A stretch of 8,297 bases of DNA from Ruminococcus flavefaciens. Its GTDB lineage: Bacteria > Bacillota > Clostridia > Oscillospirales > Ruminococcaceae. Below the pieces are notes generated by a model. It was not told the origin of the DNA and did no database searches. It was given only the letters and a program-made list of their open reading frames with translations. The position numbers and the translations under genes were made by a program. Positions within the stretch are counted from its first letter, which is position 1. Every line of letters starts with the position of its first letter. The stretch is from assembly GCA_902792495.1 (NCBI GenBank), contig CADBAC010000124.1, positions 1-8,297 of the forward strand. Reading direction: 5' to 3'. Below, in pieces: positions 1-5,082 of this stretch.

Positions 1-134
1 CCCGCGGATGAAGCCGTTGCCTGCTCCGGAAGTCTGATGGCGTCAAACCATTCTCTGAGGTCCTTGTCCGGGAGCCCCCTGACCCCGCAGTCTGCTTTCC
101 ATTGTTCAAAAGATACTTTTTCGAAATGAGACAT
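1..134 (-). CDS. dut: dUTP diphosphatase (dUTPase), N-terminal part, runs off the left edge
   Basis: The minus-strand frame opens with ATG at 134-132 and stays open for 44 codons to the window edge. The translation begins MSHFEKVSFEQWKADCG and, near residues 35-44, reads IRLPEQATASSA followed by a partial Gly codon. This matches the start of Firmicute dUTPases, where a short lead is followed by a K/R-LP-x-x-AT-x-x-SAGYD segment (motif 1). The rest of motif 1 and all catalytic motifs lie outside the window. dUTPase hydrolyses dUTP to dUMP and pyrophosphate in the cytosol, which keeps uracil out of DNA and feeds dTMP synthesis. The start lies one base after the metK stop. A GGAGG inside the end of metK sits 17 nt upstream, longer than usual, so translation may be coupled to metK. 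The call rests on a short segment; the operon position with metK is clear. Confidence 0.62.
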   Translation of the reverse strand, partial: MSHFEKVSFEQWKADCGVRGLPDKDLREWFDAIRLPEQATASSA

Positions 135-135
135 A

Positions 136-1335
136 TTACTTATCGCTGGCGCCTCCTATAGCGCGTTTGAGTTCTTCAGCCATATCGGTCTTTTCCCACT
201 TCACGTCGAGATCTGTCCTGCCCATATGTCCGTATGCGGCAAGCTGTCTGTACTGAGGCTTTCTGAGGTCGAGCATTTCGATGATAGCTGTAGGACGAAG
301 GTCGAATACCTTTGAAACAGCCTCTGAGAGCTTCTCCTCGTCTACCTTGCCTGTGCCGAATGTATCAACAAGGATAGAGATAGGCTTAGCAACGCCGATA
401 GCGTATGAAAGCTGTACCTCAGCCTTGTCAGCAAGTCCTGCTGCAACGATGTTCTTGGCGATATATCTTGCAGCGTAAGCAGCGCTTCTGTCAACCTTTG
501 TCGGGTCCTTACCGCTGAATGCTCCGCCGCCGTGACGTGAATATCCGCCGTATGTATCAACGATGATCTTACGTCCTGTAAGTCCGCTGTCGCCCTGAGG
601 TCCGCCAACAACGAAACGTCCTGTAGGATTGATAAAGAACTTTGTGTTCTCGTCCATAAGCTCAGCAGGGATAACTGCCTTTATTACCAGTTCTTCGATA
701 TCCTTGCGTACCTGTTCGAGAGTAACGTCTGCGGAATGCTGAGATGAAACAACAACTGCGTCAACTCTTACGGGCTTGCCGTTGTCATATTCAACAGTCA
801 CCTGTGACTTTCCGTCGGGACGGAGATAACGGAGAGTGCCGTCCTTGCGCACTTCTGTAAGCCTGAGAGCAAGCTTGTGAGCCAGTGAGATAGGCAGAGG
901 CATAAGCTCGGGAGTCTCATTGCAGGCATAGCCAAACATGATACCCTGATCGCCTGCGCCGTTTGAAAGGCCGTCAGACTCGTTGTCCTCTTCTCTGTAC
1001 TCGAAAGCCTCGTTAACACCCATAGCGATGTCGGGAGACTGCTCATCTATAGTAGTCATAACAGCGCAGGTATGAGCATCGAAGCCGTACTTTGCACGGT
1101 CGTAGCCGATATCAGCGATGACCTGTCTTGCTATCTTAGGGATATCCACTGAAGCTGTTGTGGAGATCTCACCCATACACATTACAAGGCCTGTTGTAAC
1201 GCAGGTCTCGCAGGCAACTCTGCCCATTTTATCCTGTTCAAGTATTGCGTCAAGGACTGCATCCGAGATCTGGTCGCAGATCTTATCGGGATGTCCCTCT
1301 GTAACTGACTCTGATGTAAAGAATATTTTGCTCAT
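136..1335 (-). CDS. metK: S-adenosylmethionine synthetase (methionine adenosyltransferase)
   Basis: This 399-residue cytosolic enzyme makes S-adenosylmethionine from methionine and ATP, releasing phosphate and pyrophosphate. The length is normal for bacterial MetK. The N-terminal [13 protein letters not shown] (residues 6-18) carries the catalytic His15 and metal-binding Asp17. The ATP-binding signature [11 protein letters not shown] is at 126-136, and the glycine-rich loop GGGAFSGKD at 269-277 is followed by [16 protein letters not shown]. The C-terminal domain ends with YGHMGR and a short helical tail. The start is ATG at 1335, with AGGAGG seven bases upstream (TATAAA spacer), so it is secure. 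The gene sits behind a SAM-I riboswitch and a consensus promoter, so its product SAM should cause premature termination of its own transcript. It is followed after one base by the probable dut start. Nothing is truncated or degenerate. Confidence 0.98.
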   Translation of the reverse strand: MSKIFFTSESVTEGHPDKICDQISDAVLDAILEQDKMGRVACETCVTTGLVMCMGEISTTASVDIPKIARQVIADIGYDRAKYGFDAHTCAVMTTIDEQSPDIAMGVNEAFEYREEDNESDGLSNGAGDQGIMFGYACNETPELMPLPISLAHKLALRLTEVRKDGTLRYLRPDGKSQVTVEYDNGKPVRVDAVVVSSQHSADVTLEQVRKDIEELVIKAVIPAELMDENTKFFINPTGRFVVGGPQGDSGLTGRKIIVDTYGGYSRHGGGAFSGKDPTKVDRSAAYAARYIAKNIVAAGLADKAEVQLSYAIGVAKPISILVDTFGTGKVDEEKLSEAVSKVFDLRPTAIIEMLDLRKPQYRQLAAYGHMGRTDLDVKWEKTDMAEELKRAIGGASDK

Positions 1336-1353
1336 TTTATACCTCCTGTAATT

Positions 1354-1381
1354 AAAAAAGCGCTCCTATTCGGAACGCTTT
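1354..1381 (-). terminator. Intrinsic terminator of the metK SAM riboswitch
   Basis: On the minus strand the stem AAAGCGTTCC (1381-1372) pairs with GGAGCGCTTT (1366-1357) across the loop GAATA, giving 10 bp with one G-U pair. A six-base U run follows (1359-1354). It lies between the riboswitch aptamer and the metK ribosome binding site, which is where a SAM-I expression platform terminates transcription. A separate small hairpin, GATTTTT (1398-1392) with AAAAATC (1388-1382), sits between aptamer and terminator. A possible competing pairing is CGGAA (1409-1405) with TTCCG (1375-1371), which would open the terminator stem; that part is inference. Confidence 0.92.
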
Positions 1382-1397
1382 GATTTTTGATAAAAAT

Positions 1398-1496
1398 CCT
1401 CATCTTCCGGATAAACCGCAGGAATTAGCACCTTGACCGATATAGTCAGGTTGCCGGGCTTCACAGGACCTGTTTCCTCCGCCGCTCTTGATAAGG
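1398..1496 (-). promoter_or_regulatory. SAM-I (S-box) riboswitch aptamer controlling metK
   Basis: Read on the minus strand this region shows the SAM-I core in order. The P1 5' strand CCTTATC (1496-1490) pairs fully, with one G-U, with the 3' strand GATGAGG (1404-1398). Next come the kink-turn element CAAGAG with GGCGGAGG, the conserved GAAGCCCGGCAACC (1462-1449), and AAGGTGCTAATTCC (1434-1421). These are hallmark S-box sequences. In this family SAM binding stabilises P1 and lets the downstream terminator form, so high SAM turns the operon off. The aptamer spans about 99 nt, a normal size, and lies directly downstream of a consensus promoter and upstream of metK, a classic S-box target. Confidence 0.97.
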
Positions 1497-1505
1497 TATG
1501 ATTGT

Positions 1506-1534
1506 ATTATACACCATCGTTCTTCATTTGTCAA
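1506..1534 (-). promoter_or_regulatory. Consensus sigma-A promoter for the riboswitch-metK-dut transcript
   Basis: On the minus strand a perfect -35 TTGACA (1534-1529) and a perfect -10 TATAAT (1511-1506) are separated by 17 bases. Transcription would start near position 1499, a few bases before the P1 strand of the SAM riboswitch. The leader would be about 165 nt. Such a strong promoter suits a gene whose main control is transcription termination in the leader. Confidence 0.93.
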
Positions 1535-1624
1535 CAGGAAATTCCATAAAAGTTCACAGACGGCGAAATACAGGAAATATCCGAGTGTTGCACTTGGTTA
1601 ATAGCATTTATCTCCGGACAACAA

Positions 1625-1650
1625 ATGAGCCTCCGTTTAAGGAAGCTCAT
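1625..1650 (-). terminator. Terminator-like stem-loop with U-rich tail
   Basis: On the minus strand ATGAGCTTCC (1650-1641) pairs with GGAGGCTCAT (1634-1625), giving 10 bp with one G-U pair and the loop TTAAAC. The next bases are TTGTTGT, making a T-rich tail broken by G. It could end a short transcript starting near 1746, or be a distant terminator for the two-component operon about 300 bp upstream. The interrupted T tract makes it a weaker terminator than those at 1354 or 7697. Confidence 0.5.
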
Positions 1651-1682
1651 CTGCCATGATATAGGGATTATTGGGGATTTAA

Positions 1683-1712
1683 TAGTTTAGTGTTGGGGTA
1701 AACATTAAACTA
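1683..1712. repeat. 12-position inverted repeat (stem-loop)
   Basis: On the plus strand TAGTTTAGTGTT (1683-1694) pairs with AACATTAAACTA (1701-1712) across the six-base loop GGGGTA. Eleven pairs are Watson-Crick and one is G-T; on the minus strand that position becomes an A-C mismatch. No T tract follows on either strand, so it is not a standard terminator. It could be part of a structured RNA or a protein-binding dyad. It is flanked by two near-identical decamers, CTGCCATGAT (1651-1660) and CTACCATGAA (1710-1719). Confidence 0.6.
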
Positions 1713-1946
1713 CCATGAAAATCAGCTTTGGGATCTCTCCCTCAGCAACTATAGTATAACATAACTTTATGTATATTTTGTGAAAATCCCGTAAACTCTC
1801 CAGTAGAAAAAAATTGTGATATTCCGTCTATCATTGTACACTTTGCACAACTCAAAGTTTTTTCCACTGAAAATATTCACCGACCGTAGAATTTTTGTGG
1901 ATTTATACACCGTTCAGCGGTTCATACAACCTTATGACAAGTTCTG

Positions 1947-3386
1947 TCATTTGCTGACAACGTCACTGATCTTGAACCAGAATGTGGATCCCTTGCCGAG
2001 AGTGCTTCTCACACCGTAGTCGTAGTCGTGGAGTTTCAGTACAGCCTTGACTATGGAAAGGCCCAGACCCGTGCCCACAACTTCACGCTTGTGGTTCTCG
2101 GAACGGTAGTATTTATCGAAGATAAGCTTTATCTTGTCTTCCTCGATGCCCTGTCCCGTATCCTCGATCTCGATGAGAACACCGTCAGGCTGATTTATCT
2201 GGCGGACAAACACTTTCTTGTCATCGCCCGTATAGTTTATAGCATTATTGATAAGGTTGTAGATGACCTGTTCGATCTTGACTACGTCACAGCGCACCGT
2301 TCTCTCCTCATCGGGTGCAAACTCGATGCTATAGCCTTTTTTCTCGGATATTCCCGCAAACCTGTCGATTATCTCGCTTAGTTTCGAGCGTATGCCGAAT
2401 TCAGAAGGGCTGAGTTCCTGCTTGCCGCTTTCCAGCTTGGAAAGGTCAAGGATGTCGTTTACCAGCAGTGCAAGACGATCAGTCTCGTTTATGATTATGT
2501 CCAGATGCTCGTTTCTCTTAGCAGGGTTATCTCCCGAAAGGTCACGTATCATCTCCGCATATGCCTTTACCATAGTAAGCGGAGTTCTCAGGTCGTGGGA
2601 GACATTGGCAATGAGGTCTCTCTGCATGGTATCCACTCTTGACAGTTCCTTCTCGGCGTAAGTCAGGGTGTCCGCAAGCGTTTTCGCTTCAAGATAGCCA
2701 TTGCCCTCAAATTTGGTATTGAAGTCGCCTTTCGCCAGCTTTTCCGTAGATTTCGTGATATTGTCGATAGGCCGTGAGAGATGTTCCGACAGCAGCATGG
2801 ATATGAAGAATGCTGCTATGATAAGTATCACCGTTATGACCATCAGCTGCTGCTTGATGATATCAACAGTCGATCCCACAGGTACAAGTGCTGAATTTAT
2901 AAGCAGATATCCGTCAGGCTTCTCGGGATCACCGAGAGTACAGCCGTAAAGCAGCATATCGTAACCGCTTCGTGGATTTTTCACCATGTCTTTTATAATG
3001 TGTTCCTGAGACTTGTTGATCTCCTGAACATACTGGAATGTCATATTCTCTCTGCCGTGGATTATGCAGTCGCCAAGTATCTCAGCGGAATATCTGGAAC
3101 GGATGTGGCGGTCAAGTATCTCAACGCAGAAATCGTTTTTCTGAGCAATATCCGAGACCTGATCGAAAAAGTCTTTGTCCATTATATTGGTATAAGCTTC
3201 CGTTATCTGTTCAGCGCAGGAAGACGTACTTCTCACCTTCATCCTCTCGTAGAAATTTTCAAGGAAGAAGATCTGGCAGACCCACAGAAGAAGGAATACC
3301 ATAAGCGTGAACAGTACAAAGTAGATCCATACCTTGAATTTCAGCGGCAGTTTACTTTTTGTGCTGCCGATCTTTTTAAGCTTCAA
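1947..3386 (-). CDS. Membrane sensor histidine kinase (HAMP type), two-component system
   Basis: This 479-residue protein senses an extracellular signal and autophosphorylates on His264, then passes the phosphate to the response regulator encoded just upstream. A first membrane segment (about 19-42) and a second (about 179-199) enclose a 135-residue outside sensor domain with four cysteines (57, 87, 107, 149) and no recognised fold. HAMP spans about 200-252. The H-box NVSHDLRTPL is at 261-270 and the dimerisation helices follow to about 325. The ATPase domain has the N-box (NLINNAINYT, 377-386), G1 box DTGQG (409-413), F-box (423-427) and G2 box GTGLGLS (438-444). All catalytic boxes are intact. 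The start is TTG at 3386, overlapping the end of the regulator gene by 11 bases. A stop lies just upstream in frame and no ATG is nearer than the first membrane segment, so TTG is the best start; only a weak GGGA precedes it, suggesting translational coupling. The signal is unknown. Confidence 0.93.
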   Translation of the reverse strand: MKLKKIGSTKSKLPLKFKVWIYFVLFTLMVFLLLWVCQIFFLENFYERMKVRSTSSCAEQITEAYTNIMDKDFFDQVSDIAQKNDFCVEILDRHIRSRYSAEILGDCIIHGRENMTFQYVQEINKSQEHIIKDMVKNPRSGYDMLLYGCTLGDPEKPDGYLLINSALVPVGSTVDIIKQQLMVITVILIIAAFFISMLLSEHLSRPIDNITKSTEKLAKGDFNTKFEGNGYLEAKTLADTLTYAEKELSRVDTMQRDLIANVSHDLRTPLTMVKAYAEMIRDLSGDNPAKRNEHLDIIINETDRLALLVNDILDLSKLESGKQELSPSEFGIRSKLSEIIDRFAGISEKKGYSIEFAPDEERTVRCDVVKIEQVIYNLINNAINYTGDDKKVFVRQINQPDGVLIEIEDTGQGIEEDKIKLIFDKYYRSENHKREVVGTGLGLSIVKAVLKLHDYDYGVRSTLGKGSTFWFKISDVVSK

Positions 3387-4050
3387 ACTTGTATCCCATT
3401 CCTCTCAGAGTAACGATGAATTTTCTGTACTCACCGAGACTGTTTCTCAGCATTTTAATATGTGTATCAACAGTTCTGTCATCGCCGAAGAAATCATAGC
3501 CCCATACTTCTTCAAGAAGCTTGTCACGGGTAAGGGCAATATTCTTGTTCTTCACAAGGTAGAACAGGAGATCGTACTCCTTTGGTGTCATGGAAGCCTT
3601 TTTGCCGTTTACATAGACTTCTCTGCCCGAGATATCAACTTCCAGCCCCTCGAAAACGTACTTGTCCAGCTGAGTATCGCTTTCCTGTCTTGCGCTTCTC
3701 TTGAGGACAACTTTGACTCTCGCCATAAGTTCCTTTGGTGAGAAAGGCTTTACAACGTAATCGTCAACACCTATCTCGAAGCCGAAGAGTTTGTCGTACT
3801 CCTCGCCTCTTGCGGAAAGCATGATAACGGGGATATTCTTGCTCTTATGTATCTCCTTGCAGGCGGAATAGCCGTCAAGGCGAGGCATCATGACATCCAT
3901 GATGATAAGATCATAGTCATTGTCATGGCAGAGGTTCACAGCCTCCATTCCGTTTTCTGCTTCTGTCACTTCATATCCTTCAAATTCAGCATATTCTCTG
4001 ACGACCTTGCGGATATTTATCTCATCGTCAACTACTAAAATATGTGCCAT
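3376..4050 (-). CDS. OmpR/PhoB-family response regulator
   Basis: This 224-residue cytosolic DNA-binding regulator is the partner of the kinase that follows it. The receiver domain (1-115) has the acidic pocket D8, D9, the phosphoacceptor D52 (in IIMDVMMPRLDG), S79 and K101 (in VVKPF), so it is fully equipped for phosphorylation. A winged-helix DNA-binding domain occupies about 128-224, with the SMTPKEYDLLFYLVKN segment, the recognition helix region DRTVDTHIKMLRNSLG and the terminal wing TLRGMGYKFEA. The start is ATG at 4050, with GGAGGAG and an 8-base spacer, so it is secure. The gene is first in the operon, about 105 nt downstream of its predicted transcript start. It is divergent from the c-di-GMP gene, which makes that gene and its own promoter the obvious candidate targets, but this is inference. 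The family resembles PhoP, VicR and CssR; the exact subgroup cannot be settled here. Confidence 0.95.
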   Translation of the reverse strand: MAHILVVDDEINIRKVVREYAEFEGYEVTEAENGMEAVNLCHDNDYDLIIMDVMMPRLDGYSACKEIHKSKNIPVIMLSARGEEYDKLFGFEIGVDDYVVKPFSPKELMARVKVVLKRSARQESDTQLDKYVFEGLEVDISGREVYVNGKKASMTPKEYDLLFYLVKNKNIALTRDKLLEEVWGYDFFGDDRTVDTHIKMLRNSLGEYRKFIVTLRGMGYKFEA

Positions 4051-4162
4051 ATTTTACACTCCTCCATTAGTATGAACAGGCAGGCGATAAGCTTTCAGAA
4101 AGCCGTATCAGCACGTATTACAGGCATTTCCCGTCCTGTCCGATCCTTTATCTTTATAATAC

Positions 4163-4192
4163 ATTATATCATATTACACCCTCAAAGTGTAA
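4163..4192 (-). promoter_or_regulatory. Promoter of the two-component operon with an internal inverted repeat
   Basis: On the minus strand an extended -10, TGATATAAT (4171-4163), carries a perfect TATAAT and lies 18 bases after a -35-like TTACAC (4192-4187). Transcription would start near 4156 and leave a leader of about 105 nt. The -35 hexamer forms half of a perfect dyad: TTACAC (4174-4179) and GTGTAA (4187-4192), separated by seven bases, fill the -35 and spacer. A dimer bound there would block the polymerase or, for an OmpR-type protein, could give autoregulation. Confidence 0.72.
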
Positions 4193-4260
4193 ATAATGTG
4201 AAATTTTATTGTAAATTTCCGTCAATTTTATCAAAACTGCATTCAAAAAGTAAATTTTCA

Positions 4261-4289
4261 TTGACATTTATAGTTGTTTTTGCTATAAT
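4261..4289 (+). promoter_or_regulatory. Near-perfect sigma-A promoter for the PAS-GGDEF-EAL gene
   Basis: A perfect -35 TTGACA (4261-4266) and a perfect -10 TATAAT (4284-4289) are 17 bases apart, and the -10 is extended by TG at 4281-4282. Transcription would start near 4296, only about 30 bases before the ribosome binding site. The strength contrasts with the poor start codon and broken frame of the gene it drives. It faces away from the two-component promoter about 70 bp to the left. Confidence 0.92.
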
Positions 4290-4314
4290 GTAATTGGTAT
4301 AAATTTATCCGAAA

Positions 4315-4330
4315 GGAGGCGGTCGCTATA
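4315..4330 (+). promoter_or_regulatory. Strong ribosome binding site placed in front of an ATA codon
   Basis: GGAGG (4315-4319, within AAAGGAGG) is followed eight bases later by ATA AAG AAA GGC (from 4328). Spacing and the lysine-rich opening match a normal start, but the codon is ATA instead of ATG. In this frame no ATG, GTG or TTG occurs between the ribosome binding site and the ATG at 4424, which has no binding site of its own and lies after the first membrane segment. The site therefore argues that translation once began at 4328. Confidence 0.75.
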
Positions 4331-5065
4331 AAGAAAGGCAACCCCGTTGCGGCTGCACTTATAATAGTAGCTGCTACCGCTCTTGTAATATTATTCTGTT
4401 TCCTCTGCCCTGAACACGTTGTCATGGCACTGATCACATATATATCCACTCTCGTTTTCGCTACACTTATCCTTGCTATCATCAGCAATATCATGATGAA
4501 GAAGAATTACGTAAACGAAGAGAATATAATAAAGATCGCTGAAAATATGAACACCGAGATGATCATATGGTCTGATGATTTCTCGTATATTTTCATCAAT
4601 AAGAAGCTCCGTGAACTCCTCGGTCTCCCCGACACCGCTTCAGATCATAAGGCTGCTGTATGGAGAGCTTTCGGCATCACTGAGCCCGATGAGAATATAC
4701 TCAAGGAGATAGCAGACAGCCAGTCATATGAAGCACACTTCAAAGGCGCTGATACCTCAATGGTATCTATCGCATGGAGCACTTCTCTCGTCAGAAGAAA
4801 CAAAAAGAGCACTATCCACGTCAGCACAGGCTTCAACCTGACTGAACTCAAAAAGATGAAAGTCAACCTTGCAAGCGCCAACGACTTCTTCAACTCGTCC
4901 ATGGAACTTGCCGAGATCGGCGTTCTTATGAGCGTTGACCGCAGAAATTACCGTGCTTCACCCGAAACAGTGAAGATGCTGGGACTTAAATCAAGCAGTA
5001 TCACAGCCGCTCAGTTCCGCTCCCTCGTCCATCCCACTCCCTCGTCCATCCAAACGACCGTATAA
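4328..5065 (+). CDS. N-terminal fragment: two membrane helices, PAS and half a PAS
   Basis: This is the part of the split gene before the frameshift: 245 codons if read from the ATA at 4328, or 213 from the ATG at 4424. Residues 7-27 and 33-57 (ATA = 1) are hydrophobic membrane segments, with IKKGN before the first and KKN after the second. A PAS-like domain follows (about 75-177). A second PAS begins at about 187 and is cut after SLVHP. The last nine residues (TPSSIQTTV) come from the duplicated bases and do not belong to the family sequence; TAA follows at 5063. Translated alone this would be a membrane-bound sensor stub without an output domain. Starting at ATG 4424 would lose the first helix, and no ribosome binding site precedes it. 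Confidence 0.6.
   Translation: MKKGNPVAAALIIVAATALVILFCFLCPEHVVMALITYISTLVFATLILAIISNIMMKKNYVNEENIIKIAENMNTEMIIWSDDFSYIFINKKLRELLGLPDTASDHKAAVWRAFGITEPDENILKEIADSQSYEAHFKGADTSMVSIAWSTSLVRRNKKSTIHVSTGFNLTELKKMKVNLASANDFFNSSMELAEIGVLMSVDRRNYRASPETVKMLGLKSSSITAAQFRSLVHPTPSSIQTTV
5020..5053 (+). repeat. 17-bp tandem duplication causing a frameshift
   Basis: CTCCCTCGTCCATCC occurs at 5020-5034 and again at 5037-5051, a period of 17 bases with 15 identical bases and one substitution in the 17-base unit (CA against AA at its end). Because 17 is not a multiple of three, the second copy throws the ribosome into a frame that stops at 5063. Deleting one unit joins LVHP directly to NDRIIFDG in frame. 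The single difference between copies suggests a duplication that has since mutated, or an imperfect copying event. Confidence 0.93.
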
Positions 5066-5082
5066 TTTTCGACGGCGCTCTG

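Larger units (their letters stand above)
1617..1746 (-). ncRNA. Possible small structured RNA read leftwards
   Basis: On the minus strand an extended -10 box, TGTTATACT (1761-1753), would start a transcript near 1746. The first element, GCT-GA-GGGA-GAGA-TCCC-AA-AGC, is a hairpin with a GNRA tetraloop and an internal GA/AA loop. The 12-position stem at 1712-1683 follows. The predicted transcript ends with a 10-bp stem (1650-1625) and the tail TTTGTTGT. That last stem is fully paired only as minus-strand RNA: its T-G pair would be a C-A mismatch on the plus strand. Against the idea, no good -35 box is present, and the 12-position stem is better paired on the plus strand. No known RNA family was recognised, so this is a candidate only. 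Confidence 0.27.
1535..1946. other. 412-bp intergenic region without a protein gene, rich in hairpins
   Basis: This stretch separates the metK promoter from the end of the histidine kinase gene and is A/T-rich. I see no supportable reading frame on either strand. It holds two clear stem-loops (1625-1650 and 1683-1712), a small GNRA-type hairpin (about 1728-1746), an imperfect hairpin (1864-1900) and a 6-bp inverted repeat overlapping the kinase stop codon (1934-1950). A run of seven T on the minus strand (near 1813-1807) follows no good stem. A convincing terminator directly behind the kinase gene was not found. Confidence 0.6.

Noticed and set aside
1651..1719. CTRCCATGAW decamers as ends of a small insertion element
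   Set aside because: They are direct and short, with no transposase, terminal inverted repeats or target duplication.
1864..1900. CCAC...GTGG hairpin with an A/T inner stem as a terminator for the two-component operon
   Set aside because: The inner stem needs bulges, and the minus-strand continuation is a run of A rather than T.
1934..1950. Inverted repeat ATGACA-GAACT-TGTCAT overlapping the kinase stop as a terminator
   Set aside because: The stem is only 6 bp and is followed by AAGGTTG, with no T run.
1816..2019. Plus-strand small open frame running into the kinase gene
   Set aside because: It has no ribosome binding site, its 3' half is antisense to the kinase, and the residue pattern is not protein-like.
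4020..4330. Cyclic di-GMP (GEMM) riboswitch ahead of the c-di-GMP gene or the two-component operon
   Set aside because: The conserved GEMM core was not found, and the plus-strand leader is only about 30 nt.
4258..4494. Minus-strand open frame opposite the start of the PAS-GGDEF-EAL gene
   Set aside because: It has no ribosome binding site, runs antisense to the membrane helices of a recognisable gene, and has no family-like sequence.
5020..5070. Programmed ribosomal frameshift instead of mutation
   Set aside because: There is no slippery heptamer at the joint, and the 17-bp repeat fully explains the frame change. A simple shift would also leave duplicated residues within the PAS core.
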